Source: Streptosporangiales bacterium
Lineage (GTDB): Bacteria; Actinomycetota; Actinomycetes; Streptosporangiales; WHST01
Assembly: GCA_009379825.1 (NCBI GenBank)
Contig: WHTA01000026.1
Location: 1 to 64,000, forward strand
DNA: 64,000 nt
Direction: 5' to 3'
The translations under genes were made by a program, and so were the position numbers. The notes below the pieces were generated by a model. That model was not told the origin of the DNA. It did not search any database and saw only the letters and a list, made by a program, of their open reading frames with translations. This document shows, one piece after another, positions 1 through 8,778 of this stretch (its first letter is position 1; every line of letters begins with the position of its first letter).

Positions 1-150
1 CTAGTGCACCCGGTGCTGCTGGGCCGCGGCCGGAGCCTGTACGCCGGCCTGCAGGACCGCATCGACCTGACGCCCGGACCGGTGACCGTGTTCCGTTCCG
101 GGCAATCTGCTCCTGAAGTACCGGCCACCAGGCCGCTCGTGAACCTCTAG
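1..150 (+). CDS. C-terminal fragment of a RibD-C/dihydrofolate-reductase-like protein, frameshifted near its end
   Basis: The gene begins upstream of the window. The visible reading starts LVHPVLLGRGRSLYAGL, which matches the conserved HPVxLGxGxxLF stretch near the end of the RibD C-terminal/DHFR-like reductase family (NADPH-dependent reductases, often of uncertain substrate). Read straight through, the frame ends FRSGQSAPEV... at a TAG at 148-150. If one G in the run at 100-102 is skipped, the end becomes SGNLLLKYRPPGRS with a TGA at 140-142, which is the usual family ending (small residue, hydrophobics, then a basic Tyr-Arg tail). I infer an apparent +1 frameshift, either genuine or a sequencing error. 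The substrate cannot be judged from a fragment. Confidence 0.7.
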   Translation, partial: LVHPVLLGRGRSLYAGLQDRIDLTPGPVTVFRSGQSAPEVPATRPLVNL

Positions 151-344
151 GCGGCACCGCCCTTGGCCTCGATGTGGGCGTCCGGGCCGGGGAAGACGAG
201 CGTCTCCTCGTCACTGCCCGACCAGCGCACCAGATAGGGAGGCGAGCCGTCGGGATGGCTGACCTCAACGATCTCGCCTTCGCGGCGTGGGTCATCCAGG
301 TGAGTGCCCTCGACGACCAGATGATCTCCGACGTGCGCCTTCAT
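147..344 (-). CDS. DUF1918 domain protein
   Basis: This 65-residue protein starts MKAHVGDHLVVEG and contains the DUF1918 pattern: an N-terminal VGD, a central DDPRREGEIVEV stretch, PPYLVRW, and a C-terminal FPGPDAHI. The family is a small SH3-like beta-barrel found almost only in actinobacteria, with no established function. The ATG at 344 is chosen because a purine-rich GGAAGGGA lies just upstream and the family begins here; an upstream in-frame extension to 401 has no family-like sequence. It stands alone, with its 3' end touching the RibD-like gene tail. Confidence 0.85.
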   Translation of the reverse strand: MKAHVGDHLVVEGTHLDDPRREGEIVEVSHPDGSPPYLVRWSGSDEETLVFPGPDAHIEAKGGAA

Positions 345-415
345 CGCATGCTCCCTTCCTGTTCGTAGTTCCAGGATGGAAGCGCGCGGCCACCGTGACA
401 AGCCGTGCGCGGGTG

Positions 416-604
416 TCAGCCAGACTTGCGGCGGAACCGCCGCTTCACCTTCGCGTCCGAGGGGCCCGCGCTCTTGCCCTGCTCACGCGGGGAGTCCCCG
501 GTGTTGTGCTCGCTGTTCTTCTTCCGCTCCAGCGCCTCGCGGAACTTGCGATGGAGATCGTCACTCTCGCCGGTGTCCGGAGCTTCCTGTTTCTCCTCGG
601 CCAT
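416..604 (-). CDS. DUF5302 domain protein
   Basis: A 62-residue, highly charged protein starting MAEEKQEAPDTGE and ending KVKRRFRRKSG. The central DLHRKFREALERKK and the RRKSG terminus are the two conserved blocks of DUF5302, an actinobacterial family with no known function that is predicted to be mostly disordered with one short helix. The ATG at 604 is taken because the longer upstream reading lacks family sequence; no strong ribosome binding site is seen. It follows methionine aminopeptidase on the same strand with a 49-nt gap and may be co-transcribed. Confidence 0.8.
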   Translation of the reverse strand: MAEEKQEAPDTGESDDLHRKFREALERKKNSEHNTGDSPREQGKSAGPSDAKVKRRFRRKSG

Positions 605-653
605 ACCGGCAGCGTACTGTACATTCGCACCACCCACACGCCGTTTTCCGCCG

Positions 654-1424
654 TCACCGGTGGACCGTGAGGACGCGGGGGCCGTCCTCGGTGACGGCCA
701 TCGTGTGCTCTGCGTGGGCGGCGCGGCCGCCGTCGGCGCTGCGCAGTGTCCAGCCGTCGTCGTCGATGCGGTAGTCGTCGCTGCCGCCGGAGAGCAACCA
801 CGGCTCGATCGCCATGACCAGGCCGGGCCGCAGCCGCAGGCCACGACCGGCGACGCCCTCGTTGGGCACCGAAGGCGACTCGTGCATCACCCGCCCGACG
901 CCGTGCCCACCGAAGTCGGTGTTGATGCCGTACCCGGCCGCGCGCCCGACGGCGCCGATCGCCGCGGAGATGTCGCCGATCCGCCCGTCCACGACCGCCG
1001 CCTCGATGCCGGCGCGCAGCGCGTTCTCCGCGGTCGCGATCAGCAGGCCGTCGGCCGCGGACGTCTCCCCGACGGTGAACGAGACGGCGGCGTCGCCCAC
1101 CCACCCGTCCAGGTCGGCGCCGCAGTCGACGCTCAGCAGGTCACCGGCGGCCAGCCGATAGGCACCGGGGATGCCGTGCAGCACCGCGTCATTGACCGAC
1201 GTGCAGATGACGCCGGGGAACGGTGCGGTCGCGAACGTCGGCTGGTAGCCGAGGAAGACCCCGGTGGCGCCGGCGTCGGCCAGCACGTCCCTGGCGACGG
1301 CGTCCAGCTCGGCCAGGCGCATCCCCGCGCTGGCCTGCGCCCGCACCGCCGCGAGCACGTCGGCGACGACGGCGCCGGCCGCGGCCATCGCGTCGATCTC
1401 ACCGGGCGTCTTCAGCTCGAGCAT
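654..1424 (-). CDS. map: methionine aminopeptidase, type I
   Basis: This 256-residue cytoplasmic enzyme removes the initiator methionine from nascent proteins. All dimetal-site residues of the M24 pita-bread fold are visible: D100 and D111 (VDCGADLDGWVGD), H174 (GGHGVG), E207 (AIEPW) and E239 (AEHTM). The substrate-site histidines H83 (LHGIP) and H181 are also present. Length and spacing match short type Ia enzymes without the N-terminal SH3-binding zinc finger. The ATG at 1424 has a strong GGGGGAGG upstream. It is divergent from an XRE regulator, and a palindrome in the shared gap suggests common control. Confidence 0.95.
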   Translation of the reverse strand: MLELKTPGEIDAMAAAGAVVADVLAAVRAQASAGMRLAELDAVARDVLADAGATGVFLGYQPTFATAPFPGVICTSVNDAVLHGIPGAYRLAAGDLLSVDCGADLDGWVGDAAVSFTVGETSAADGLLIATAENALRAGIEAAVVDGRIGDISAAIGAVGRAAGYGINTDFGGHGVGRVMHESPSVPNEGVAGRGLRLRPGLVMAIEPWLLSGGSDDYRIDDDGWTLRSADGGRAAHAEHTMAVTEDGPRVLTVHR

Positions 1425-1441
1425 CGGAGGTCGCCTCCCCC

Positions 1442-1471
1442 TTGCTGGGATAACTATCCCGGTATTAGTAT
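1442..1471 (+). promoter_or_regulatory. promoter and palindromic operator between map and the XRE gene
   Basis: TTGCTG (1442-1447) and TAGTAT (1466-1471) are separated by 18 nt. The -10-like hexamer ends 6 nt before the ATG at 1478, so the XRE transcript is probably leaderless. GGGATAACTATCCC (1447-1460) is a perfect 6+2+6 inverted repeat in the spacer, placed where a repressor would block the polymerase. Autoregulation by the XRE protein, with an effect on map, is inference. Confidence 0.55.
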
Positions 1472-1477
1472 CACACC

Positions 1478-1741
1478 ATGGTGAGGCCACCGTTGAGTCG
1501 GATGGAACGTGAGCGCGGCCGCCGGCTGGGTACGGTCCTGCGCGAGGCGCGCGGCGACCGCACCATGGCCGACGTGGCCGCGGTGTCCGGGGTCTCCGTG
1601 GAGACCCTGCGCAAGATCGAGACCGGCCGGATCGCGACGCCGGCGTTCTTCACCGTGCTCGCGCTCGCGTCCGCACTGGAACTCCAGGTCGACGACCTCG
1701 CCGCCCGCTGCGAGCCGACCGACACCGCCCTCCCGGCCTGA
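1478..1741 (+). CDS. XRE-family helix-turn-helix transcriptional regulator
   Basis: An 87-residue DNA-binding protein consisting almost entirely of one HTH_XRE domain (about residues 14-75). TMADVAAVSGVSVETLRKIE is the helix-turn-helix, with the KIETGR recognition-helix ending usual in this family. There is no ligand or dimerisation domain, as in small plasmid- or phage-like Cro/C1 proteins and stand-alone actinobacterial regulators. It is transcribed away from map, and the leaderless promoter holding a palindrome suggests it controls itself and perhaps its neighbour. Its 3' end faces the peptide ABC operon with a 4-nt gap. Confidence 0.85.
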   Translation: MVRPPLSRMERERGRRLGTVLREARGDRTMADVAAVSGVSVETLRKIETGRIATPAFFTVLALASALELQVDDLAARCEPTDTALPA

Positions 1742-1745
1742 GCGG

Positions 1746-2798
1746 CTACGTAGAGGGCGCCACCGGGAACGCGACCGCGGTGTCCGCCTCCGCGAAGTGA
1801 CAGGCGCTGGGGTGCGTCTCGCTGCGCGGTTCGAGCGCCGGCTCCTGCTCCGCGCAGATGTCCTCCGCCTTCCAACACCGGGTACGGAACCGGCATCCGG
1901 ACGGCGGGTCGGCCGGGTTCGGCACGTCGCCGGCGAGCACGATCCGTTCCCTGGAACCGCGCAGCGACGGCTCCGCCATCGGCACGGCGGACAACAGCGC
2001 CTGGGTGTACGGATGGCTGGGCCGCTGGTACACCTGCTCGCGCGTACCGGTCTCCACGAACTTGCCGAGGTACATCACGGCCACCCGGTCGGAGATGTGC
2101 TTCACCACGGTGAGGTCGTGCGCGACGAACAGGTAGGCGAGGCCGAGCTCCTCCTGGATCTTCTGCAGCAGGTTCACCACCTGCGCCTGGATCGACACGT
2201 CGAGCGCCGACACCGGCTCGTCGAGCACCAGCAACTCCGGGTCGAGCGCGAGCGCCCTGGCCACACCGATCCGCTGCCGTTGCCCGCCGGAGAACTCGTG
2301 CGGGAACCGACCGTCGTGCTCGGGCTTCAGCCCGACCAGCTCCATCAAATCGGCGATCTTGCGCCTGCCGCCCTTGGCGTACAGGCCATGGGTTCGTAGC
2401 GGCTCCGCGATCAGCTCGTGCACGGTCATCCGCGGGTCGAGCGACGCGTACGGGTCCTGGAAGACGATCTGCACCTGTCGCCGCAGCGCGCGCAGCTCTG
2501 CGTGCCCGGCCTTGGTGATGTCGCGGCCCTTGAACTCGATGGTTCCGCTGGTCGGCTTCAACAGCCGGATCACAGTTCGCCCAAGCGTGGTCTTGCCGCA
2601 GCCAGACTCGCCTACGATGCCCAACGTCTCCCCCGGCGCCACCTCGAGGCTGACACCGTCGATCGCATGCACGACACCGACCTGCCGACGCAGCAAACCG
2701 CTGTTGATCGGGAAATGCTTGACCAGGTCGCGCACCCGCAGGATCGGCTCCGCGGCCGGCTGCCGCGTGGGCGTGTTCTCTTCGCTGATCTGGGTCAC
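1746..2798 (-). CDS. oligopeptide/dipeptide ABC transporter, second ATP-binding subunit (OppF/DppF type)
   Basis: This 350-residue cytoplasmic ATPase energises peptide uptake by pairing with the OppD-type subunit encoded just upstream. Visible elements are Walker [10 protein letters not shown] (about 63-71), the Q-loop VFQDP, signature SGGQR (about 170-174), Walker B LLVLDEP, and the switch histidine in VAHDL. The C-terminal extension holds the cysteine-containing CRFRTRC segment of the oligopeptide/dipeptide transporter C-terminal domain. The GTG at 2798 overlaps the upstream TGA (GTGA), marking translational coupling, and the next residues lead straight into the domain; the longer 5' reading to 3020 lies inside the upstream gene and is not used. 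Confidence 0.93.
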   Translation of the reverse strand: MTQISEENTPTRQPAAEPILRVRDLVKHFPINSGLLRRQVGVVHAIDGVSLEVAPGETLGIVGESGCGKTTLGRTVIRLLKPTSGTIEFKGRDITKAGHAELRALRRQVQIVFQDPYASLDPRMTVHELIAEPLRTHGLYAKGGRRKIADLMELVGLKPEHDGRFPHEFSGGQRQRIGVARALALDPELLVLDEPVSALDVSIQAQVVNLLQKIQEELGLAYLFVAHDLTVVKHISDRVAVMYLGKFVETGTREQVYQRPSHPYTQALLSAVPMAEPSLRGSRERIVLAGDVPNPADPPSGCRFRTRCWKAEDICAEQEPALEPRSETHPSACHFAEADTAVAFPVAPST

Positions 2799-3826
2799 GT
2801 GATGTGCTCCGCCTCGTCGAGCAACTCCGCAGCCTTCGTCGACACCTCGTGCGAGAAGTGACATGCGGCCTGGTGGTCGGCACCGTCCACCTGCGTGAGC
2901 ACCGGTAGTTCGGTGCGGCACCTCTCCCTGCCCTGGGACAGCAGGCAGCGCGGATGGAACGGGCACCCGGAGGGCACGTTCGCCATGTTCGGTGGGCTGC
3001 CGGGGATCGGCTTGAGCCACCGTTCGTTCCCTGCCGCCTGCGGCAGGCTATTCATCAACCCGAGGGTGTACGGGTGCCGTGGCCGCTCGAAGATGGTCTG
3101 TACGTCGCCGGTCTCCACCACGTGCCCGGCGTACATCACCACCACCCGGTCCGCCATCTCGGCTATGAGCCCCAGGTCGTGGGTGATGAGGATGACGCCC
3201 GCATTCGTCTCTCGCTGCGCCTCCTTGAGCACCTCGAGGATCTGCGCCTGGATGGTGACGTCGAGCGCCGTGGTCGGTTCGTCGGCAATCAGCAGTGACG
3301 GATCATTCGCCATGCCCATCGCGATCATCGCGCGCTGCCGCATCCCGCCTGAGTACTCGTGCGGGTACTGCGTATATCGCCGTTCCGGCTGCGGGATATC
3401 CACGAGCTCGAGCAGCTCGACGGCCCGGTCGCGCAGCGCCTTCCCGCGGATGCCCGGGTTGTGCGACCAGATCGACTCGCCGATCTGGTCGCCCACCTTG
3501 AACAACGGGTCGAGGCAGGTCATCGGATCCTGTGGCACGAGTGCGATCTCGTTGCCTCTGACGGCGCGCAGCTCACGCTTCGACAACTTGAGCAGGTCGC
3601 GGCCGCGGAAGTACGCGGCACCCGTCCTGGTCATTCGCTTCGACTCGGGGACGAGCCGCAGCAGGGACATCACCGTCACGCTCTTGCCGGAGCCAGACTC
3701 CCCGACCACGCCGAGCGTCTCACCCGGGTAGACGTCGTAGCTGACCTCGTCGACAGCACGCAGGTACCCCGAGCTGGTGCGAAAGGTTACCGAGAGATCC
3801 TGGATGGACAGCACGGGTTCGGTCAC
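2795..3826 (-). CDS. oligopeptide/dipeptide ABC transporter, first ATP-binding subunit (OppD/DppD type)
   Basis: A 343-residue ATPase subunit of the importer. Walker A GESGSGKS, signature [13 protein letters not shown], Walker [13 protein letters not shown] and ITHDLGL are all present. The tail carries [16 protein letters not shown], the cysteine-rich motif of DppD/OppD C-terminal domains, which in some homologues binds an iron-sulfur cluster. The signature SGGMRQR is usual for the D subunit, while the downstream SGGQRQR is usual for F. The start is GTG with GGAGGGAGG upstream. It lies 15 nt after the permease gene and overlaps the next ATPase gene by 4 nt. Confidence 0.93.
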   Translation of the reverse strand: MTEPVLSIQDLSVTFRTSSGYLRAVDEVSYDVYPGETLGVVGESGSGKSVTVMSLLRLVPESKRMTRTGAAYFRGRDLLKLSKRELRAVRGNEIALVPQDPMTCLDPLFKVGDQIGESIWSHNPGIRGKALRDRAVELLELVDIPQPERRYTQYPHEYSGGMRQRAMIAMGMANDPSLLIADEPTTALDVTIQAQILEVLKEAQRETNAGVILITHDLGLIAEMADRVVVMYAGHVVETGDVQTIFERPRHPYTLGLMNSLPQAAGNERWLKPIPGSPPNMANVPSGCPFHPRCLLSQGRERCRTELPVLTQVDGADHQAACHFSHEVSTKAAELLDEAEHIT

Positions 3827-3841
3827 GGTCGCCTCCCTCCT

Positions 3842-4732
3842 TCAGCCGCGCAGGTTCGGGTCGAGGGCATCCCGCAGTCCGTCCCCGGCCATGTTGAAGC
3901 CCAGGACCACGAGGAAGATCGCGAGTCCGGGGAAGGTCGATACGTACGCGGCGTGGAAGATGTACTCCCGGCCTTCGCCGAGCATCGTGCCCCACTCGGG
4001 GCTCGGTGGCTGTACACCGAGACCGAGGAAACCAAGGCCCGCAGCGATGAGGATGGTCAACCCGACGTTCAGCGTCGCGTAGACGATGATCGGCGTGAGC
4101 GCGTTGCGCAGCAGGTGTCGCCGCAGGATGGCGAACCGGCTGGCGCCGAATGCCTCTGCTGCTTCGATGTAGACCTCCTCGCGCAACGTCAGTGCCAACC
4201 CCCTGGCCAGTCTGATGAACTGCGGCACGACACCGATCCCCGCGGCGATGATCACGCTCTGCATGCCGACACCGAGCACTGCCACCAGCGCCAGTGCGAG
4301 GAGGAACGAGTTGAACGCGAGCATGATGTCGGCCATCCGCTGGATCACGAGGTCGGCCCAGCCTCCGAGATAGCCGGAGATGAGACCGAGTGGAACGCCG
4401 ATCCCGCTGGCTATCCCGACGGCGAGCACACCGATGATCAACGTGTACCTGCCGCCGTACATGATCCTGGCAAGGATGTCCCTACCCAAGCCGTCGGTGC
4501 CCAACGGGTGTGTCCACGACGGAGCGGCGAACGACGCCGCGAGATCCTGCTTGGCCGGATCGTACGGAGTCAGAAGCGGCGCGAACACCGCAAGGAACGT
4601 GAACACCAGCAAGATGCCGATGCCGATGACGGCCGCCTTGTTACGTAGCAGTGCCTTCAGCGCCGCCACCGCGGGGCGGCTGCCTCGCCGATCCTCCACC
4701 GCATCGCGCTCTTCGATGACCGTGTCAGTCAT
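3842..4732 (-). CDS. peptide ABC transporter permease, DppC/OppC type
   Basis: This 296-residue inner-membrane permease has the OppC-type N-terminal extension before the first helix, then six predicted transmembrane segments. HPLGTDGLGRD is the conserved DppC periplasmic motif, and EAAEAFGASRF (about 190-200) is the EAA coupling loop that contacts the ATPases. It forms the translocation pore with the DppB-type partner. It overlaps that partner's 3' end by 8 nt, so both are likely translated in a coupled way. Confidence 0.93.
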   Translation of the reverse strand: MTDTVIEERDAVEDRRGSRPAVAALKALLRNKAAVIGIGILLVFTFLAVFAPLLTPYDPAKQDLAASFAAPSWTHPLGTDGLGRDILARIMYGGRYTLIIGVLAVGIASGIGVPLGLISGYLGGWADLVIQRMADIMLAFNSFLLALALVAVLGVGMQSVIIAAGIGVVPQFIRLARGLALTLREEVYIEAAEAFGASRFAILRRHLLRNALTPIIVYATLNVGLTILIAAGLGFLGLGVQPPSPEWGTMLGEGREYIFHAAYVSTFPGLAIFLVVLGFNMAGDGLRDALDPNLRG

Positions 4733-5657
4733 AGAGGTTCACCCGTGGGTCGACGACCGTGTACAACAGGTCGGTGATGATGTTGACCACGATGAACATC
4801 GCGGCGAACGTGAACACGATTCCCTGCACCATGGGGAAGTCGCGCGCATTGATCGAGTCGATGAGCAACCGTCCGAGGCCGGGCCAGGCGAACACCGACT
4901 CGGTGAGCACCGCCCCTCCGAGCAACGTACCGAACTGCAGACCGATGACCGTCAGGATCGGCACGAACGAGTTCCGCAACGCGTGCTTGTACACGACGAC
5001 TCGTTCCACGAGACCCTTCGCCCGCACCGTCCTGATGTAGTCGCGCCCGAGCACCTCGAGCATGTTGGACCGGGTCATCCGCGACACGATCGCCGTGGAG
5101 AACACGCCGAGCGTCAACGAGGGCAGGATCAGGCTCGACAAGCTCGCCGCGCCGGAAGCGGGAACGACCTTGAGGTTCACCGCGAACACCACGATGAGCA
5201 GGATGCCGAGCCAGTAGACCGGCATGGAGATACCCATCACGCCGACAGCGGAAACCAGACTGTCGATCCAGCTGTCCTTGTGGGTGGCCGCGATGACGCC
5301 GAGCAGGATCCCGACAACGACACCGAACAAGGTACCGAGCACAGCGAGCTCCACGGTGAACGGCAACCGCGCCATGATCTCCTCGGTCACCGGACTGCCG
5401 GTGCGCGCCGAGACACCCATGTTGCCGTTCATCAGATGCTCGAGGAACCGCCAGTACTGGACGATGATCGGCTCGTCCAGCCCCAACTGGCGCCGGATCC
5501 GCTCGACCTCGGCCTGAGTGGCCTCCATCCCCGCGATCATCCGCGCCGGGTCGCCGGGCAGGAGTTGGATGAGTCCAACCAACACCAGCCCGACGCCCAG
5601 CAACGTGATGACCGAGGCAACGAGCCGCCTCGTCATGTACACCCAGAAACCGCGCAC
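4725..5657 (-). CDS. peptide ABC transporter permease, DppB/OppB type
   Basis: A 310-residue permease with a first transmembrane helix at about residues 11-30, the LPGDPA motif that follows helix 1 in DppB/OppB proteins, and five more helices. The EAA-like cytoplasmic loop is RTVRAKGLVERVVV. The start is GTG with GGAGA upstream. It lies 37 nt downstream of the binding-protein gene and overlaps the OppC gene, the usual order A-B-C-D-F. Confidence 0.93.
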   Translation of the reverse strand: MRGFWVYMTRRLVASVITLLGVGLVLVGLIQLLPGDPARMIAGMEATQAEVERIRRQLGLDEPIIVQYWRFLEHLMNGNMGVSARTGSPVTEEIMARLPFTVELAVLGTLFGVVVGILLGVIAATHKDSWIDSLVSAVGVMGISMPVYWLGILLIVVFAVNLKVVPASGAASLSSLILPSLTLGVFSTAIVSRMTRSNMLEVLGRDYIRTVRAKGLVERVVVYKHALRNSFVPILTVIGLQFGTLLGGAVLTESVFAWPGLGRLLIDSINARDFPMVQGIVFTFAAMFIVVNIITDLLYTVVDPRVNLYD

Positions 5658-5694
5658 GTGTCTCCGCTCAGCTCAACACACGATCTGCGGAACG

Positions 5695-7272
5695 CTACTT
5701 CTTGGCCGGCCGTGCGTAGACGGCGTCGAACTTCTCGTTCGGTATGTAAGAGACGCCTTCGACGTCACTGGAGTGTGCAAGGAGCAGGGTCTGGCTCCAC
5801 AGGAACATCCATGGCGCATCATCCCAGATCTGCTTCTGCGCATCGCAGTACATCTTGTCGCGAGCTGCGTCGTCCAACTCCGTGTTGCCCTTGGCGATGA
5901 GCGACTCGACCTTGGGGTTGGTGTAGAACGCGCTCGCCAGCCCGTTCGTCGGCCACTGCGACTTCTGGAACATCTGGAACTGGCTTGGCGCGTCCAGCGC
6001 TCCCGGAGCCCAGCCGAGGAGGTGCATGTCGTACACCTGCTCGTCCTTCGCCGCACCCGTGTTGGCGATGTAGCTCGGCCAGTCCGTTGTCCTGACCTTC
6101 ACCTTGACACCAACCTCACGGAGGTTCGCCGCGATCGCCTGGGCAGCCTGCTTGTCCTGCAGATACCGGCCGGACGGGGTGCCCATGGTGACCGACAGGT
6201 TCTTCGCACCCGCATCGGCCAACAGCTGTTTCGCCTTCTTGGGGTCGTACTCGTAGCTGCCCACGCTGCAGTAGCCGTCGAGGCTCGACGCGAACGGTGA
6301 GTCCACGACATCGACCGCACCGAACACCACCTTTTCGGCGATGCTCTTCTTGTCCACGGCGTAGTTGAGTGCCTGCCGTACCCGCTTGTCGTCGAACGGT
6401 GGCTTGGAGTTGTTGAATGCGGTGAAGACCGTACGGTCGCTCGGTGCCTGCACCACCTCGAGCGCGGAGTCTTCCTCCAGCGCCTTCAGGTCGGACACCG
6501 GCGGGTTCATGATCATTTCCGCCTGACCGGACCGCAGCATCGCTTCGCGCGAGTTGCTCTCCGGCACGATGTGGAAGACGACCCTGTCGTAGTGCGGCTT
6601 CTTACCCCAATAGTCGCCGTACTTCTCGTAGACCGCCTGGTCGCCCTTCTTGAACCTGACGAAGGAGTACGGGCCGGTACCTACCGGCTTCACGATGTTC
6701 TTGTAGCTGTTGCCGTCCTTCTCGGCCGACTCCGGGGACATCATTCCGGAGATGGTCGAGCTCAAGAAGAGCGGAAGGTTCGGCGAGGGATTCTTGAGGT
6801 CGATTTCGAGCGTTGTCGGATCGGCGGCAGTGACCTTGCTGATCACTTCGTAGTTACCGCGGATCGGTACCTCTACCTTCGGGTCGAGCAACCGGTCAAG
6901 ATTGAATTTCGCCGCCTCGGCATCGAACTTGGTGCCGTCCTGGAACTTGACGCCCTCGCGCAGCTTGAACGTCATGGTCTTCCCGCCGTTCGAAGTCTCC
7001 CAGGACTCCGCCAGGCTCGGCTGCACCTTGCCCTTCTTGTCGAGCTTGGTGAGGGCTTCGACGCCGTAGTCGACAACGTTCTGCACCGTCGTCGTGGTCT
7101 GCTGCACCGGGTCGACCGTGTCGAGGTCGACGCCGATGCCGATGTTGAAAGTCTTGTCAGCGCCCTCGCCGCCGCCACCACCGCCGCCGGTGGTGCACGC
7201 GCTAAGTACTAAGGCACCCGCTACGGCCGCGATCAGCGCCACGCGAGTACCGCTTTTCCCAGCTCGCCGCAT
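5695..7272 (-). CDS. peptide ABC transporter substrate-binding lipoprotein (SBP family 5)
   Basis: This 525-residue extracellular lipoprotein captures the ligand for the downstream permease. The signal peptide ends in lipobox LSAC (Cys26), followed by a Gly-rich linker. The mature part has the family 5 pattern: FNIGIGVDLDTVDPVQ at the start, LAESWETSNGGKTMTFKLREG, VGTGPYSF, and YAVDKKSI. Homologues bind oligopeptides, dipeptides, nickel, opines or sugars, so the ligand is not fixed by sequence. The neighbouring amidohydrolase and M20 peptidase favour peptides or acylated amino acids. The ATG at 7272 has GGAGGCGGAGAGG upstream. Confidence 0.92.
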   Translation of the reverse strand: MRRAGKSGTRVALIAAVAGALVLSACTTGGGGGGGEGADKTFNIGIGVDLDTVDPVQQTTTTVQNVVDYGVEALTKLDKKGKVQPSLAESWETSNGGKTMTFKLREGVKFQDGTKFDAEAAKFNLDRLLDPKVEVPIRGNYEVISKVTAADPTTLEIDLKNPSPNLPLFLSSTISGMMSPESAEKDGNSYKNIVKPVGTGPYSFVRFKKGDQAVYEKYGDYWGKKPHYDRVVFHIVPESNSREAMLRSGQAEMIMNPPVSDLKALEEDSALEVVQAPSDRTVFTAFNNSKPPFDDKRVRQALNYAVDKKSIAEKVVFGAVDVVDSPFASSLDGYCSVGSYEYDPKKAKQLLADAGAKNLSVTMGTPSGRYLQDKQAAQAIAANLREVGVKVKVRTTDWPSYIANTGAAKDEQVYDMHLLGWAPGALDAPSQFQMFQKSQWPTNGLASAFYTNPKVESLIAKGNTELDDAARDKMYCDAQKQIWDDAPWMFLWSQTLLLAHSSDVEGVSYIPNEKFDAVYARPAKK

Positions 7273-7312
7273 TGCCTCTCCGCCTCCTTGGTGGTAGGGC
7301 CCCCGAGGTTCG

Positions 7313-7325
7313 GAAAACTATTTTC
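7313..7325. promoter_or_regulatory. small A/T palindrome upstream of the binding-protein gene
   Basis: GAAAA-CTA-TTTTC forms a 5+3+5 inverted repeat about 40 nt upstream of the start at 7272, in an otherwise GC-rich 190-nt gap that also holds a TTGACG -35-like hexamer on the minus strand at 7387-7392. It may be an operator for the transporter operon, but no regulator gene is adjacent and no convincing -10 was found. Confidence 0.3.
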
Positions 7326-7463
7326 GGCATCCTCCACGCTGAGGTAGGTAATGGGTGACGTTGAGAATTGCATACCCAATATGAAGCGTCAACAGTGCGT
7401 CCGGCGGCGGTGGGCGTGGCGTCACCGGGACGCGTTCGACCCTGCACTATCGCGCATGCGCGG

Positions 7464-8690
7464 CTACGGAACAGGCAGCTCGCCGGCCACCACGGTGCCG
7501 CGACAGACCACGGCGCGGATGCGGTCGGTGGACAGTTCGTCTATCCGCTCCCATGGCCGTCCCTCGAGTACGACGAAGTCTGCGTAGCTGCCTGCGGTGA
7601 CCCGTCCGGCCAGGTCGGTCAACCCCAATGACGCACCAGCGGTAGCCGTGGCAGCACGCAGTGCATTCTCCGCGTCCAGCTCCAGCACCTCCGCCATCCG
7701 CACGGTCTCGGCCATCTGGTCGCCGAAGGCCAGGAAGTATCCACTCGCGTCGGTCGCCAGCACGAACCGCACGCCGGCCTTCGCGGCCCACCGGAACCCG
7801 GCATCCCGCGACGGCACCAGCCGCATCGCCTTGGCCCTGGACTCCTCGCCCACAGGCGCCCGGCCACCAGCGATGATGTCGTTGATCAGCAGCGTTGGCC
7901 CGATCGCGATGCCGGCGGCTGCGATCGCCTCGGCCTGCTCCTCGGTCATCTCCGTGGCGTGCTCGATCGAGTCGACCCCCGCGTCCAGCGCCTTCTGGAT
8001 GCCCGCGGGCGTGTGTGCGTGCGCGGCCACCCGCATACCGAGTGCATGCGCCTCGTCGACAGTCGCCTCGACCTCGGCCTCGGTGTGGTTGCGCCAGTGC
8101 ACGTTGTCGCGCGCGGAGAGCACTCCGCCGCTGGTGAAGATCTTGATCCCCGTCAGGCCCTTCTGCGCCCACGTACGGACCAGCTTGCGGCACTCGTCCG
8201 GGCTGTCGGCGGTCGGCCCGCGCAGCGGGTGTGCCGGTGGCACGAACAGGTCGTGGTGCCCGGCCGTCATCCCCACCGGCCCGCTCGCCCGCACCCGCGG
8301 CCCAGTCAGTACCGACGAGTCGAAGACGCGCGACAGCGCGACCTGCACCTCGTCCGCGGCCAGGTCGCGCATCGTGGTCACGCCGTGGCGCATTGCGCGC
8401 TGTGCGTTGGCGGCGGCGTGCAGCACGTGCTCCTCGCGCGTGGTGAGCATCGGCCACACCGACGTGTCGTCACCACGCGGGTTGCCGACCGCGTTCGCCC
8501 GCCCGACCAGGTGCACGTGGGTGTCGACCAGGCCGGGAATGAGGCTCAGCTCGGGCGACCGCTCGTCACCGCCGGGCACCACATCCTCGATGCGGTCACC
8601 GCGCCACCGCACCGTGCAGTTGCCGCGATCCGATACACCGTCCCACACCCGGATGTCGATAGCGCCGTATTGAGAATCGTCAGCTGCCAT
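7464..8690 (-). CDS. metal-dependent amidohydrolase (imidazolonepropionase/prolidase-like)
   Basis: This 408-residue enzyme of the amidohydrolase superfamily should hydrolyse an amide or cyclic amide with a one- or two-metal centre. Visible ligands are H58 and H60 (GLVDTHVHL), K183 (GIKIFTSGG, the carbamylated-lysine position), H224/H226 (AAHAHT), H244 (SIEHA) and D314 (LATDAS). The C-terminal GSYADFVVLEG is the usual return to the small beta domain. The ATG at 8690 is preferred to an upstream TTG at 8717 because it directly precedes the first beta strands. Homologues include Xaa-Pro dipeptidases acting on acylated or carboxyl-proline peptides. It lies 191 nt from the transporter operon on the same strand. 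Confidence 0.85.
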   Translation of the reverse strand: MAADDSQYGAIDIRVWDGVSDRGNCTVRWRGDRIEDVVPGGDERSPELSLIPGLVDTHVHLVGRANAVGNPRGDDTSVWPMLTTREEHVLHAAANAQRAMRHGVTTMRDLAADEVQVALSRVFDSSVLTGPRVRASGPVGMTAGHHDLFVPPAHPLRGPTADSPDECRKLVRTWAQKGLTGIKIFTSGGVLSARDNVHWRNHTEAEVEATVDEAHALGMRVAAHAHTPAGIQKALDAGVDSIEHATEMTEEQAEAIAAAGIAIGPTLLINDIIAGGRAPVGEESRAKAMRLVPSRDAGFRWAAKAGVRFVLATDASGYFLAFGDQMAETVRMAEVLELDAENALRAATATAGASLGLTDLAGRVTAGSYADFVVLEGRPWERIDELSTDRIRAVVCRGTVVAGELPVP

Positions 8691-8778
8691 GCGAACACGG
8701 TAGCCGCTGGGTCGCAATACGTCGCCACCCTTTCGAGCACCGTGATAACGTCACCCAAACCGCAGGGGTGCCGACGTA

